Below, in pieces: positions 37,491 to 50,760 of a DNA stretch of 64,000 nucleotides. The position numbers and the translations under genes are program-made. Where the stretch lies: NCBI RefSeq assembly GCF_027744825.2, contig NC_071347.1, positions 10,043,501-10,107,500 of the forward strand, in the 5' to 3' direction. The notes beneath the pieces were generated by a model. That model made no database searches, was not told the DNA's origin, and saw nothing but the letters and a program-made list of their open reading frames with translations. The stretch's first letter is position 1. Every line of letters begins with the position of its first letter. Source of the stretch: Synchiropus splendidus (Eukaryota > Chordata > Actinopteri > Syngnathiformes > Callionymidae).

Positions 37491-38820
37491 ACAAGACAGT
37501 ATACTTTCACTCAAGTCTGTGCCTGAATCTAAAATAAAATCTTTCTTTTTTTACAAAAAAATCAACTGTTACCTCAATGCATTTCTCTCTCTTAGAGAGA
37601 AAATCAGTCTTTGCAAACACTGAATTCAGAACCATAACCACAGATGCACACTGTTCCTGCTGCCTCCCCGCACTCATGTTGGTCAGAACTTTATCACTTC
37701 CAACTACTTCCATTACAGTCCCTTCCTTCAGCTTTCAGCGTCACCTTTAGTTGCAAGTTTCCTGAATACTTGTTGACATCTCAAGGTTTCCAGTGAATCT
37801 CTTCATTTTCAGGGGAGCCATCTTGACGACAACAACAGCTCCCCACCTAAACTACGTCCTCCAGGGAAAAACAAAATCTCACTACTCAACGGCAAGAGAC
37901 GTTGATCTTATTGGAAACGTGAACACAACATCGTAGGCAACCAAGCAGCAAACAATCGTTCCGATCAATACAATAAGAAATGCTCTTGAAAGTAGCGTGG
38001 ATGAGTTGCTCAACATGGTAATCTTAATGTTATCAGCAACTTTTATTTTCAATCCAGAAGAGCTTGAATTCAATTGCATGAGAGTGTACTTACATTGTTG
38101 GCACCTTCAGCTATTTATGGTGAAAGTGATGCAATTGTTCAATCGCTACTCCAAAGTTTTGGATTGCAGGTACCTACGTAAACAAGCGGATGGGTGCAGA
38201 GTGACATGGGCCAACGCAAGATATGTTGGGGAGACCCATAAACATCGCAGGGACACACACACACAACTAAACCCTAAAATTAGAATGAACACAACAATGT
38301 AATTCATAGACAAAGCTCGAAAATAAAGCTTTCTGATGATTGGTACAGTCTGAATTAATTCAATTAAATCCTAGTGGGTCGTGATGCTGACATGTGTTGG
38401 AGGTGAGCTGCAGTTAAGAGCTTTTAAAGTAGTAGTATTAATTCGTATTTACAGCTCGGACGGCAACATTATGAGATTTGATGGGCCACATTTGGCCCCA
38501 AGACCGTGAGTTTGGCCCGACTTATTTGGAGGATGAGTCAAAACATCTGTACTGAAATATACAGCGCCAGTGTTAAGGTCAGCACTGTTTGGTCGTCGCA
38601 ACAAAGAATCATTTCACTGAACAATGACTCGCTGGTTTCCATGAGGTACCAACAACAATAAATCTCAAGTACACATCCTGGAAACACCTTTTTTTGAAAT
38701 CTGATTTCAAAAAGGTTGATATCAGCAGCTGCCGATGTTCACACATGAAGAGTAATGAACTTGTCTCTGCGTAATTGGAAAAGTGAGAATCTTGTGACAC
38801 GTCTGGTCCTGGAAGTGATC
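37491..38820. other. Intergenic filler with a hAT-like fragment
   Basis: No genes. A GGGCCACATTTGGCCCC segment at 38,483-38,499 resembles the end of Charlie-type hAT elements and is listed separately. Confidence 0.5.
38476..38517. mobile_element. hAT/Charlie-like terminal fragment
   Basis: The run GGGCCACATTTGGCCCC, then a gap, then GTGAGTTTGGC resembles the common vertebrate hAT end 'gggccgcatttggcccccgggccgtgagtttgacac'. It is short and decayed. Confidence 0.4.
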
Positions 38821-39290
38821 TGACTGATGCCAACACACACTGATCCCCTGGCTTTATAATAATAACATGGTGAGCATTAGCTGCGGGGGTTGTTCCCGCA
38901 ATAATTGTTTCTGCCACCGAACACACCGACATCAACGGGAACAGCAGAAAGCCGAAATTCTGCTCCACGGCGATGGATTGCAGTCGCAGCTGCCTCCGCC
39001 GTTTCAAGGAGGATCTGCTCTTAGTTTTGGTTGGAGCTAATTAGACGATAATTAGATGGAGCAATTTCACTGTTGATCATGAACAAATTACAGCACTCAA
39101 TTTTAGCACTTGTTTTGCTTTACTTACCTAAAAAATCTTTGTATTTAAAGATTTCACCTTGAAAACGTATTACCAGTGAGAGAGTGCAATTAAACCGAGA
39201 GGCATTAATTCTGAGTTCATTAAATGTGCTGTGTAATTCAGTTCGGAACGACGCCTGACTATTAAAGGTTTCAATCTTGCGGCGTGCCAA
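38821..39290. promoter_or_regulatory. CNE-like block P with paired TAATTAG sites
   Basis: Two TAATTAG homeodomain sites lie at 39,038-39,044 and 39,049-39,055, 11 bp apart (one helical turn). CAATAATTGTT lies near 38,900, and CpG content is moderate. A 132-codon minus-strand open frame at 38,609-39,007 overlaps but resembles nothing. Confidence 0.45.
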
Positions 39291-39862
39291 CATTTTGTTT
39301 AAAGCCCGTCTTCACTGGCGGTGAAGACATACGAGTCTGTGATGGCGAGTCAGGCCGCGATGGAGGAGAGAAGCTCCCCTGCCGTGGAGAGTGACTCAGA
39401 GGTGAAGCCCTGTAAACAAATACAGTGGACTCACATGCCCTGGCTTCAGATTTCACTGCCTCACACACATGCAAGAGGCAGTTGCAGAGCTCCACACTTG
39501 TGTGTCGGCCGCGTATCAATGCAGCGCCGGGGTCAAAGGTTCAACGAGTAATTAAGACATGGTTGCCTGAGCATTCCCCATGCACACTTTTGAAAGGTGG
39601 GGAACAAAAGGAGGGAGATTTCAGAGCAGCCTGATACCACTGATCACATTTCTGTAAGTGTGTCTAAATGTTCCCTGTTCAGGGCAATTACAATGATTAA
39701 GAGAGGGTGTGATGTCACCGCTCTTTTTCTGGATCATCTCCAGCTACAGGTCCAGTCAGCGTCTATCTCATGTTTCACATTGAATTTTTCATGCATCTTC
39801 AGGACAATTTAAAAGAGAAAACAAATAAAATAAAAAAAAATTTAGAAATGGCAAAATTGACA

Positions 39863-39953
<91 letters not shown>

Positions 39954-40640
39954 TAGCATTCAGTGTGTGATAGCGTTCAGAGTGCTGGTGTAGTATCATT
40001 TCGCTATAAAATTATCATAAGCACACCTCTGCATAGCATTGTATCCTTGTTAACATTAAAGAAAAAAAGAAAGTTACAACCAAGAATAACTTGACATTGT
40101 TTTTGTCTGTAACAGAAAAGACTTAAAGTGCATCAATTTGCCTGAAATAAAAAAAAAAACTCATGAGTGGATGTGCAACAAAAAAGTATGTTCTGAGATG
40201 ACATGCGCCCCCTGGCATCACTCCACTACTTGAGAAGGACTGCTTTAAGTAAAAAAAATGATGGTAAATGTTTCTATGGAATTTCAGCAGCTTTAAATTT
40301 TAAATCCTCACAGTCGCTCCAAATACTGTCTCGCATATCTATTCGATCTGAACATGTATTTCAGGGAATTCATTTTATCAGACCCAGTGTTGTCTAGACA
40401 AAAAAGGACCATTTGGAATAAGTCTTGGCCATAGATGTGGTCTTGCCTAATTGTGTGTGGAGGACACATCTCTCTGAGGACACTTACAACATCTACACAT
40501 TCTCATGGTGATATTGGTGGTGATGAATGGAACATATATGCAATCCAAATTTGGGAGAAAACAAGACAATGATTAAGTGACGTGTCCATTTTCATGCACC
40601 AGATTTTCAAAATGCTATGTTTTTGTGGTGCAAATATGAA
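39291..40640. other. Intergenic filler with long microsatellite
   Basis: Part of 39,300-39,540 is moderately GC-rich, with no coding support. The rest is AT-rich around the (TA)n tract. Confidence 0.5.
39864..39954. repeat. (TA)n(CA)n compound microsatellite
   Basis: About 40 uninterrupted TA units followed by five CA units. It is likely highly polymorphic and a common assembly-error site. Confidence 0.95.
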
Positions 40641-41440
40641 GAGAAAACTGACTTGAGAAGTAAAGGGAAACTTGACTCCATCTCAAGTCTCAGCCAACGC
40701 TGTGGCATCACCTATATTTTGACAGCATTAATTACAGCCTCCTTTTGTGATTCTGTTATTCTGAAGCAATTACCACGACTAAGTCGACTCTTCAGATGCT
40801 CTTCTAACGGTGAGAAGGCAGTGAGGTGCAGCGTGTTTCGGCCGCTGCCTCGAGTGGAGAAGGTCAAAAAGGTGCATTGATTTACACGTTCAACAAGAAA
40901 TTATTCATTCCTACTCATTGTTGCTAAAAACGAAGAGGCCAGAGCCAGAAAATTGAGGTCACTGATAAATGCTATTAGCAGGAGATGCAGAGGGGCGAGG
41001 AAATCAATATGGCAGTTTGTCAACGTGCCTGTGAGCAGCAGCGCACTCTGCAGCTGAGGCAAGTGTGCCCTGTCAGCACAGCACATTACCAGAAATCAAA
41101 GGCCAGGGAGGCCTGAAGGGAAACATGTAGATGTCTCCTCACTTTGGTAATTAAAACACATTTTATCAGCGCTGTCTTGTCGCCGCTTCCTCTCCCACAC
41201 TATTGACAAGCTGCTGCACAGACACTGATCACTAATTCACCTTTAAATAAATGAGCTCACCTTATTTAGGTTCTGGGTTTGTGGTGAGAGGCACACTGTT
41301 TAATAAATGACGTAATTAACAGCAGCTTTTTAATTATTCATGGGGGGGGGCAAAGTCCTGCAGACCCTCACATATGCTTAAGAGCCCTTTGAAAGTGATG
41401 GAAGTTTGTGAAGCTTTTTCCTCTCTCATCCCTAAATATT
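40641..41440. promoter_or_regulatory. CNE-like block Q
   Basis: Balanced sequence with GCATTAATTACAG (TAATTA at 40,729-40,734) and CACGACTAAGTCGACTC near 40,773. Further AT-core motifs occur up to 41,340. It ends near a G-run at 41,341. No coding support. It is the CNE-like block nearest c15orf61 on its 3' side. Confidence 0.4.
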
Positions 41441-42262
41441 TAATCACACAGCAAAATGAAACGTGCATGCAAGGTCCCCAACTTTTTAAACTTAAAAAAT
41501 ATTTGTCTATTGTCTATTCAACAGTAACTATGCATATTAATATTTAACCCAGATGGGCAGCTGTGTCTCTAGGGGACAACATTTGAAGCACAGAAGTTCT
41601 AAATATTATATTGAACAACCAATTAAGGGCGACAAGAAATATGACGTGAAAATTTGCCTTAGAAAAAAAGCCTACACTCGAACGCTGCATTTCTGTGGGA
41701 TAATAATAACCACTGGTGCAGTTTACATTAGGATTGAAATTTATTTTTTTGCCAAACATTTCAAGCTCTTGCGGATCAGATTTGGACCCCGGGCCTTTTG
41801 GCCAGTTTGATGCATGTGATGTTTCTCATGTGAACCACAATAAAAGGGAAGGGGGAGCTACACTTGCTGTAAATGGAGATACTGAGTTACTATGAGTATA
41901 TCAGAGGGGCGGCTCCAGCAGAAAAGTTTGGAGACAAAGGCCAAACAAAGGAGAGAGTGAGAACAAAGTGGATAAAGAACATTGGAAATGGAGATACAAG
42001 GCGAAAAGAAAAGAGGAGGACAACCAATGAGCTTCATGGACATGGTCTGCAAGGCAATAGATGATAGGTGTGACTAGGGAGGAAGTGAAGGATAGGTTGA
42101 GGTGAGGGAATGCCATATGTATGAAACACAAAGACAATAGATTATGATTAAATTATTAACCACAAACCTTTCATATCAATAATTAGCACAGAATTAAAAA
42201 TGATTTTTAGTTTTTCAGTTATTATAAAGATCCAACATCAACACACGATTACAGCATCTACC
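41441..42262. other. Intergenic filler downstream of c15orf61
   Basis: AT-rich with likely hAT relics. The segment near 41,474 (GGTCCCCAACTTTTTAAAC) and the segment at 41,761-41,815 (listed separately) could be two ends of one decayed element of about 340 bp. Confidence 0.45.
41761..41815. mobile_element. hAT-like terminal fragment
   Basis: The order GCGGATCAGATTTGGACCCC, GGGCC, CCAGTTTGATGCATG resembles the same hAT-type end as at 38,476. With GGTCCCCAACTTTTT near 41,474 it may mark one old non-autonomous element. Confidence 0.4.
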
Positions 42263-42268
42263 TTTATT
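42263..42268 (-). terminator. Polyadenylation signal of c15orf61
   Basis: A canonical AATAAA on the minus strand lies about 62 bases downstream of the c15orf61 stop codon, inside AT-rich DNA. It implies a short 3' UTR of roughly 80-90 bases. The hexamer is seen; its use is inferred. Confidence 0.55.
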
Positions 42269-42329
42269 ACTTCAGTACACAGTGACACAAACATACACTC
42301 AGAAGATTAAATTTCAGTGTCACTGTTTG

Positions 42330-43340
<1,011 letters not shown>

Positions 43341-43403
43341 ACCGCTGTACAATGGTTCCTACCCATGCTGTCCAATGTAAAATGTATTTATAACGTTGGA
43401 TGA

Positions 43404-43437
43404 CAATAATAATAATAATAATGATTATTATTATTTA
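43404..43437. repeat. (AAT)n/(ATT)n self-complementary microsatellite
   Basis: An AAT run followed directly by an ATT run around GATT, forming a potential small hairpin. Confidence 0.7.
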
Positions 43438-43671
43438 GAAGAAACAGGGCTGCAACTGGCTGCTTATTTTTGATAATATACAGTATATCATATATGTACA
43501 ATAATGTACAATAATGCATGTTAATATTTGTCTGTATTATGACACTGAAATTAGTAGTTAAATCTTAATAAGGCTGAAAATGAAATAATGGTGTCTAATC
43601 ACTTTCTATTTTATGTTGCACCGTGGGTTAACAACCAACTCCTCAAATAAAGCATGCTATTGCAGAACTCT

Positions 43672-43714
43672 CAAAACAAAAACAAAAAAAAACAAACAAA
43701 CAAACAAATAAAAC
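43672..43714. repeat. A-rich (AAAC)n tract
   Basis: Poly-A interrupted by C, including about four perfect CAAA units. Confidence 0.7.
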
Positions 43715-44572
43715 TCCAGCTCTAATAATGGAGAAGGTGAAAGGCAGGTCCTATCACGATGTAGGTGACATATACCTAGTTTTGAATTAATCATCTACTG
43801 GACTGAATCTGACTCTTCCATTCCTGCACTGCACTCACTCTCAAATGTTCACACAGTCGTCTGGTCCTTTGTCAACAGAGGTTTATTGGTCAACAGGAAG
43901 CGCCCCTCGATCGTTATGTCATTAACACGATGGTTTGGCTGGCAACTTAGATGCTGATATTTCCTGATGAATGACTGACAGCTTTGTGGACAAAGGTCAC
44001 TCAAACTCCCAAGAGACACCCTGAGATTGTTCTATTAACAACAGCACAGGCAAAAGAGTTGACTAATGATCCACATGTCACTGGCTCAGGAAGCATCAGC
44101 TTGTTCACCTGATGATGGCGGCTAAATGAGCATTTCACATGACAGCTCAGGCAAGTGCTCTCTGATCTCGGTGTTACAGCGAAGCTGAATGAGTTCTGTG
44201 GTAAACATCTTGAGTCATCCTCATCGTAACAGGTTCTGGAGTTCATAACAGCATTTTATAGTGAAGAGCAGCATCTCAATCCTTGACAGGAATCATCTGT
44301 GCTCTCTTAAACAAGCTCTTTCCACCCACACGGCAGGACTCCATGACCTTGCTGTCCACAGATGAAATACACAGAGAGATGAAGGGCCAAATAAAAGGGA
44401 TTGCTATGATTTAAACAGTAACAAAGACAGTGAGACCTCATTTCCTTTGCTTGTTTCTTTACAGCCCTGTGTGTGTTATTTTGTCATGGTTTTTTAATGT
44501 TTGTTTTCAATGACTAAAAATAATAATAATTTAATTGTTTTATCACCCCAGAATTTCATTTTGTCTTACTGG

Positions 44573-44575
<3 letters not shown>

Positions 44576-44612
<37 letters not shown>
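44576..44612. repeat. (TA)n microsatellite
   Basis: About 18 TA units followed by a C and a T-tract. Confidence 0.9.
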
Positions 44613-44613
<1 letters not shown>

Positions 44614-45140
44614 TTTTTTTTTTGTCTTTACTATATTCTGAAATATTAACCATATTAATGCTAATGCGAATAATAAAAATGTTTTGAGCCACTTTGTTAC
44701 ATCAGAAGATTATGATACATATATAATATAATAATATATAATACAATAAAATAATATAATCAGTTACTTTCTTTTGTTATTTTTGTCTTCTCTTTTATAC
44801 TTCCTTCATTCGTTCATTCATTTTCTCGCCTCATTACAGTATGTTTGAATAGTTAACAATTAAAATGTAAAAATGTATATTGATGCTAATATATATTATA
44901 TTTTGTATAATAATATACAAAATACAACAAAATATAATCAATATCCATCTATTAAAACATGGCACCTTTTAATAAAAATCATCACAATTACTTATATTTG
45001 TCAAATCCCGAAATATAACTGGGCCATTCCTTAAAGGAAACCAACTAAATACATATTGTTCTGTACCATACATGAAAATATTATCCCACTCATGTTGAAT
45101 AATGCTCTCACTTTCAAGCCATCGCTGACTAAAACACGGA

Positions 45141-46180
45141 CTACACCTTTAAATGGCCGCAGTAAAGATGGCTGAAGTCCATGGAAATGTCCTGAGGGTC
45201 ACTGTGGAGTGTCAGTGTGAGCAGAGAACATCATGCGCGCGGGCGCATGCTTTAATTGTCGGGACTTTCTTAATTAACTGCTGGGAGGAACAATTAATGT
45301 TTAGAAGACCTTCCGAAATCAAGATGCGCCTGATCGTTCGGTGTTCATCAAACAAGTCGCAGTGCTACAAGTGTAGAAGTGGAGCGACACGCCATGGCGA
45401 CCAGCCTCCTCTGAGTCAGAAGTCCACTAGAGGGGTTGATTACTTGAAAGTGGGAGGATGAGAATGTCACCTCTGGGACACTGGAAGGGCGGCGGCGCAG
45501 CGAGCGCAGGAGTTTGCCAGTAACTCGCCGTGACAGCGCTGGGCTTGTACGTGTCACACACAGAAGCCTCACACCCCAATAAAAGTGTCCGACTGGGATT
45601 TAATTGTGTTTGTAATATGCAGCCTCCTAATGATGTGGACTGTTAAAGCCATTAAGCACTGCGGCCACTTAACCAAGGCACAACCAGCCACCAGTCAGAT
45701 GAAGGTGGGATCAAATAATACACGTCGCAGCTTAACAAGCGTAAACTGCGGCACAATGCCCTCTATTGTTTAGTGCCGGGCACCAGGTTGATGAGGTGCT
45801 GCGGCTCACGCGCGCATGCATAATGAAAACACTATGAATTATTAATGTGTGGATTATTTAGACTCATTTATCAAAATGATAATGAATTCAGCACCTTAAC
45901 AGCAATCGAGCCCAGTGCGTAATTACAGTATTTAGTTGTATTTAACCTAAATGAAGAGGGAAACCTTGATCTATCTTTGTGATTACTGGAGCAGGGGCTG
46001 ATGATGAGCGCAGTCTGCACAGGTTCTCTCGGATTAGAAAAACTAACACCTCCATAAACAGACTGTAAAATGTTGCCTGTTGCCATTGGAAAAATGCTCA
46101 CTAAACTCATCTTTAACTGAGCTGTGTGAGAGATCTGGAACTCGATTAAAATGTTTGTTTCATTCATGAGAGGCTTTAAA
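45141..46180. promoter_or_regulatory. CNE-like block R
   Basis: TTAATTAA at 45,270-45,277, a CpG-rich stretch at 45,475-45,545 and balanced composition up to about 46,160. No recognisable protein in any frame. It is the first such block upstream of c15orf61. Confidence 0.4.
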
Positions 46181-46394
46181 ATTCATCGTTATTCAGCACG
46201 TTTTCATATTTTGACACGATAAAATGAATCTGAAGACATAAGCTTACACATTATGATAGAAGTGCCGTAGTCAGGAGTGAAGTCTTCGCAGCAGAAACTT
46301 TTTTTTTTTAAATCCATCCATCAGTCCAATCTCATTTCGCCTCGTCCATCGTAGATGTTTTGGTTACGACATGATACGACAATTGTACTTTTGG
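46181..46394. other. Short intergenic filler
   Basis: Contains a T-tract near 46,302. Nothing else is recognised. Confidence 0.5.
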
Positions 46395-46740
46395 CCACTT
46401 GACCAATAACCTTGTTCTTTCAGTCAAAGCTCTGGTCTGTGACAGGATGCCCTCCATAACTAAACTGAGAGCTTTGCCTTTTGGCTCAGCACTTTCTTCG
46501 CCTCCACACACCGACACAGAGTCCTCCTGACTGAACATGCTGCACAGATCTCAATCTCTTGCAACAACCTTCTGTCTCTAATGATCCCCACTTGAAATTC
46601 TTCGCCTGGGGAAGGACCTCATCTCCAACTTGAAGAGTACTTTGCTCCCTTCTGACTCTAACTATTGTAGATCTACTGAGGAGATGATCCTTGTCCTTGT
46701 TGTTTCACCGGTGGCTGCAAACTGTTCTAGTAAGGATCTA
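46395..46740 (-). mobile_element. Decayed LINE reverse-transcriptase fragment
   Basis: On the minus strand, frame-shifted pieces follow the order of a fish LINE RT C-terminal region. First comes FAATGETTRTRI, resembling the 'FAAECEAAGMRIS' segment. LQVGDEVLPQAKNFKW follows, resembling 'LRVGDELLPQVEEFKYLG'. KALSLVMEGI comes next and then ALTERTR (46,411-46,430), resembling 'WVMTERTR'. Stops and frameshifts separate them, so it is dead and fragmentary. Confidence 0.55.
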
Positions 46741-47229
46741 ATTCGTAAGGAAACTCTTATTATATACAGTCAGAAATAATAACAATATATCATAATAATA
46801 TATAATAAAAATAGTACTGGTAATATTCTCATTGAATCCACCAAGGAGACAATGTGATCATCAGCATATATACTGTAGGTCTTTCTGTTTTTCTGTCAGA
46901 AATTGACTCTTTTAAAGTAAAATTAGCACCTGTCCATGGGGAAACCCAAGAAGAACACACAAATGTCACCTTTTTTGTCCGTCTATAGAAAAATTACATG
47001 TGAAATAAATGTTTGTGAAGCATCAGACCAAAAGGAGTAAAAAGTCCCACCGCCTAAATGAAGTTGCCGTGTGCAGAGGCATGGATAAAGGAAGACCAAT
47101 GCAAACTCACATGTCTAAACATAAACCAATCATGACGTCTCTGATCTCTCGTTCCACCTCAGATGTTTATACTATGAGACCATTGCTGCAGAGAATCAGC
47201 CAACAAGTCGGTTCACTCAAGGTGTGAAG
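46741..47229. other. AT-rich intergenic filler
   Basis: ATA-rich, no feature recognised. Confidence 0.55.
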
Positions 47230-47720
47230 AGCTGAAACGCACCGACTTGCTGACAAAACCCCCCAAGATAGAAATACACACGCTATGAACCTCACTTTTA
47301 TCTAGGTTTATTCAGGAGCATCAAAAAGCCTTTGACTCCGGGCGGTGTTGGGGCCTTGCCATATTGATACCATGGCTAGAGAATAAAGACACATCGCTGT
47401 ACGGATTTGTGTAATTCAGGTGCTAATGCGGAACACATCCTCCGCTGCCGTGAGCTAGTTTGCCTGGTCCAAGTGTGATGAAAGGCTCAGCTCAGATATG
47501 TATGGTAAATGGCATCATTATAAGTATATTAAGGGGTCAGGTATGGTCGTGGCCTTGTGCTTAAACAGGGCTAATTTCCCTAATAATAACCAAATAGCCG
47601 TGTCCGCTCTTCAAAAGTGGCATATAAATCACGGGAGAAGGAGTTGTTAATAACTAAGTGGCAGTTTGCTGCCTGCGTCCACGCTTCCTATTTGTCAAAG
47701 TAAATGCTGCTGCCACCACA
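47230..47720. promoter_or_regulatory. CNE-like block S
   Basis: Higher-complexity sequence with CTAATTTCCCTAATAATAACC near 47,570 and a cluster of GCTAATGC/CCATATTGATA motifs. It is clearly bounded by AT-rich flanks. Confidence 0.4.
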
Positions 47721-49329
47721 TGCAAATGGCCGCCCGTCTGAAGGCCAAAATCTTGGCCACTGAGCACTTCATCTCCACAACTTCATGAAGGCAGGATAAT
47801 TCCACCACATATGTTACTGTGACATTATAGTCAACAACTGTAGGATGAAATGAGTCAAAGTCAACAAGTAATAACATTTTCTGTATAATTCAAATTTTGC
47901 CTTCAATGGAACAATATCTGAGTTGGTAAACAGTTTAGGTTTTTAGTTCAAACTGTACGAAAGTGGGAGCAAACATCGAATTGTTTTATCTTTGAACCCA
48001 TCATCATATTAATGCCTAAGAAACAAAGCCATTAAAATCACTATGGAAGCTGCCGAGCAGATGGAAATTTGTCCAACAAGATGTGTTTCTATGGTAGATA
48101 TATGAGATGTTTGGTATATATGGCTCATGATTGTACCAATAACTGAAGTCCTGCTTCACGGACAGTGAGGGAAAGCTGACATGGTGAGTCACACTTCATT
48201 GCATGTTTACAAAAACTCACTCTATACAAGCAAAAAAGCTGTCTAGGGAGAGACAGCCCAGCATCGGGGGCCCATAGCCTGCTGCAGTGCTGGGGAGAAC
48301 TCTGGTTGCACGGTTGATTTTTGCTGATCACATAGTATCTTTGTCAAGTCAAAAGCTACTTCAAAAACGTAATGCACTGGTTATCTGTTACTGTCTTGTT
48401 TATTACTTGTTCCGGTCATTTCAGAGTAATTACATTATATACAGTTTTACATTATATACAGTATTACATTACAATTTTTTGTTTTTTATAGTATTTTCTT
48501 TCCCCCCCTCAGATTACTAGTTGATGCCACTGTCTTGAGAGACCCTCAGTTTTCATACTCAAAGAGCAAAAAACTGACTACTGGTGTCCATTTTTGCGAC
48601 GTACTCTACATAATGAGAGTGTGCCGTTTTCACAAAAGTGTCCAGCTCAGCAAATTTGTGAGGGAAAAATCAAACATTATTTATTTCATGATGTGCAATG
48701 CACATTACAGACAGGAAATACAAGGAAATATTGTCATGTTTTTGCTTCACTAATGCGCGACAGTGTATTACTTTACTTCACATAACTTGCTCAACACTGC
48801 CACCAACCATCACACAAGTTGACATTTTTTTCAGATACGCAGCTGAATATTTGGACTGAAGTAGTCTCCGATATCAGCCAGAAAAAAACTTAGCTCTTTG
48901 ACAACTCCTTGCTTGGTTTGGCTCATTCCTACTACTTTGACTCCGCAATAATCTGTTGATTGTCATTAAATGTTAGGACAAGAAAGTGAACTTTCAATGA
49001 GTAACTGCAGGAATACAAACTTATCACCGAAAGGTTTTCCAGGATCAATCGTACACAGTGTGACAGAGAGATGATACCTTTCCTGACCACGTTCCGAGGT
49101 TAGGAGACGACCAAGACTACCTTTACTACACTCACTGAAAACCCTTTGGCGATGTCCCATTGTCGCTCTTAACAAAGCGCCAGGACATGTAAGCCTGTAT
49201 TGTACCTGTTTTCCACTGCCTTGCATTTTCATTAAAAACCGTGATGCTGCAGCTGGGGCCCCGGCGCTCCACAATGTGAGGAAGGACTGCAAGGGCAAAC
49301 ATATGTGACCCACTTCTCCTCATCAAATA
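47721..49329. other. Intergenic filler
   Basis: AT-rich. Nested minus-strand open frames at 48,966-49,326 (115 codons) have no family resemblance. Confidence 0.5.
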
Positions 49330-49560
49330 AAGTATGCAGCTTTCAGCAACAGGTTTGAATCTAAATTGATGTTTAAAGCCAGACAGGTTTGCCCGTGTGA
49401 CTCTCCCCTGTCTGTCTGAGGGGAGACGGTGAAGAATCTGTCGCTAATGTTCCGCGTCTATTCAGGCACGCACTGTTCCCAGTGCAGCCTTAATTATGCT
49501 GTCAGAGAATCCCTTTCACTCGCATTCAAATTGAATTTTAATTTTTAGGTTGCAATTGTA
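49330..49560. promoter_or_regulatory. Short CNE-like block T
   Basis: TAATTA at 49,491-49,496 in a short moderate-GC segment between AT-rich flanks. Confidence 0.3.
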
Positions 49561-49615
49561 ACTTCTTTAACAAAGCATCTGTTAAAAGGTAAGCAGAAAA
49601 TGTAATTGTAAAACA

Positions 49616-49682
<67 letters not shown>

Positions 49683-49718
49683 TATATATACTGTATATAT
49701 GTGTGTGTGTGCGTGTGT
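49616..49718. repeat. Compound (TA)n(CA)n(TA)n(GT)n tract with hairpin
   Basis: About 27 TA units run into CA units, then CATATATATACTGTATATATG, then GT units. The part 49,673-49,711 is self-complementary around the T at 49,692, with arms of about 19 bp and a single G:T-type mismatch. It is a potential cruciform. Confidence 0.9.
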
Positions 49719-50379
49719 CAGACGGATTCTTTATTATATATTATATCCTAAATTAAAAGCCAAATAAAAGTAAAGTAAATTCCTCCAATAATCATTATAT
49801 AAATAATACAAAAACAACAATGTGAAAAATACAATTCCAGAAACATTCAAGAAAAAGATTATAAAAAATAAAATAAAATAAATGTAGTCATGGATTTTAA
49901 TTCATGCCTGAGGCAGGGAACATGTTTCTGTGTGTGTTGCATTCAAGGAGCACTGCACACTCATTCCACTGAATGAATGTTCCAAAGACTCTTAAAAACA
50001 TAAACACAAGCCGAAAAGAAATAACCCTATATACAAATACATGCTCATATATAACAAGAAAGACGTGAAATTTAAGACCAAGTCAACCAAGTCAAGCCGC
50101 CACAATGATTTAATGAGAGCCGGATATATTCAGACTGCTTTATGATTCTCTTCATTTTCTCAAGTTCACATCAAGCGCTTTTTTTCATGTATCAGTAGTT
50201 GTGCTCAGTGTCACTCATACGACTCCCATATCTAAGAACCGTCAGTCCTCCAAAGCCTCATCAGTCCAGTGTCATCTATACTTATTTATTCTCTTTGCTG
50301 CCACAATACAAACGTCCCACTCCTTTTTAAAACAGTGGATCAATAGACTTGAGCCGTGTGTGAGGAGCAGAGGTTAAAC
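49719..50379. other. AT-rich intergenic filler
   Basis: AT-rich with an (AATAA)n-like stretch near 49,863-49,882. Nothing else. Confidence 0.55.
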
Positions 50380-50760
50380 CATCATAAACCAGCCCATTTC
50401 CAATATCATAAATCAAACCCAGTATAATCCAGACAAACGGGAGCAGGTTTCATGGACGTCCTGCTCTGATAAAGACACATTTTTCAGCCTCGCACCGACC
50501 GGCACCGTTACTGACAGGACGTCCGAGTGAAGCTGCCAGGTCACTTTGGAAAGAATTATAGTCTGAGAGATAGCCGTCACTATATTTCTCAGCCCAGTGA
50601 GGTTAAAGGGCAGGACTTAAACGGTGGAATCAGAGTATCGACACAATAAGAGCTGACAGTTTATTACTCGGCCTTGCAACACTTTTTAGTCCCAGTGTCC
50701 ACTGCTAGCCTTGTTGTCTGCTCCCTCGGGAGCAGTAGAACAGGTCCTGTCAACCCAAAT
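50380..50760. promoter_or_regulatory. Weak CNE-like block U
   Basis: A moderate-GC stretch with CpGs (50,490-50,580) and no repeats or coding support. Low confidence because no clear AT-core cluster is present. Confidence 0.25.

Larger units (their letters stand above)
43341..45140. other. AT-rich intergenic filler upstream of c15orf61
   Basis: AT-rich with simple repeats listed separately. No coding exon is found, so no divergent partner gene is visible at the c15orf61 promoter. Confidence 0.55.

Noticed and set aside
49580..49590. AAAG|GTAAGC donor after an open 13-codon segment at about 49,549-49,589
   Set aside because: Too short, AT-rich and without codon bias. Such matches are expected by chance.
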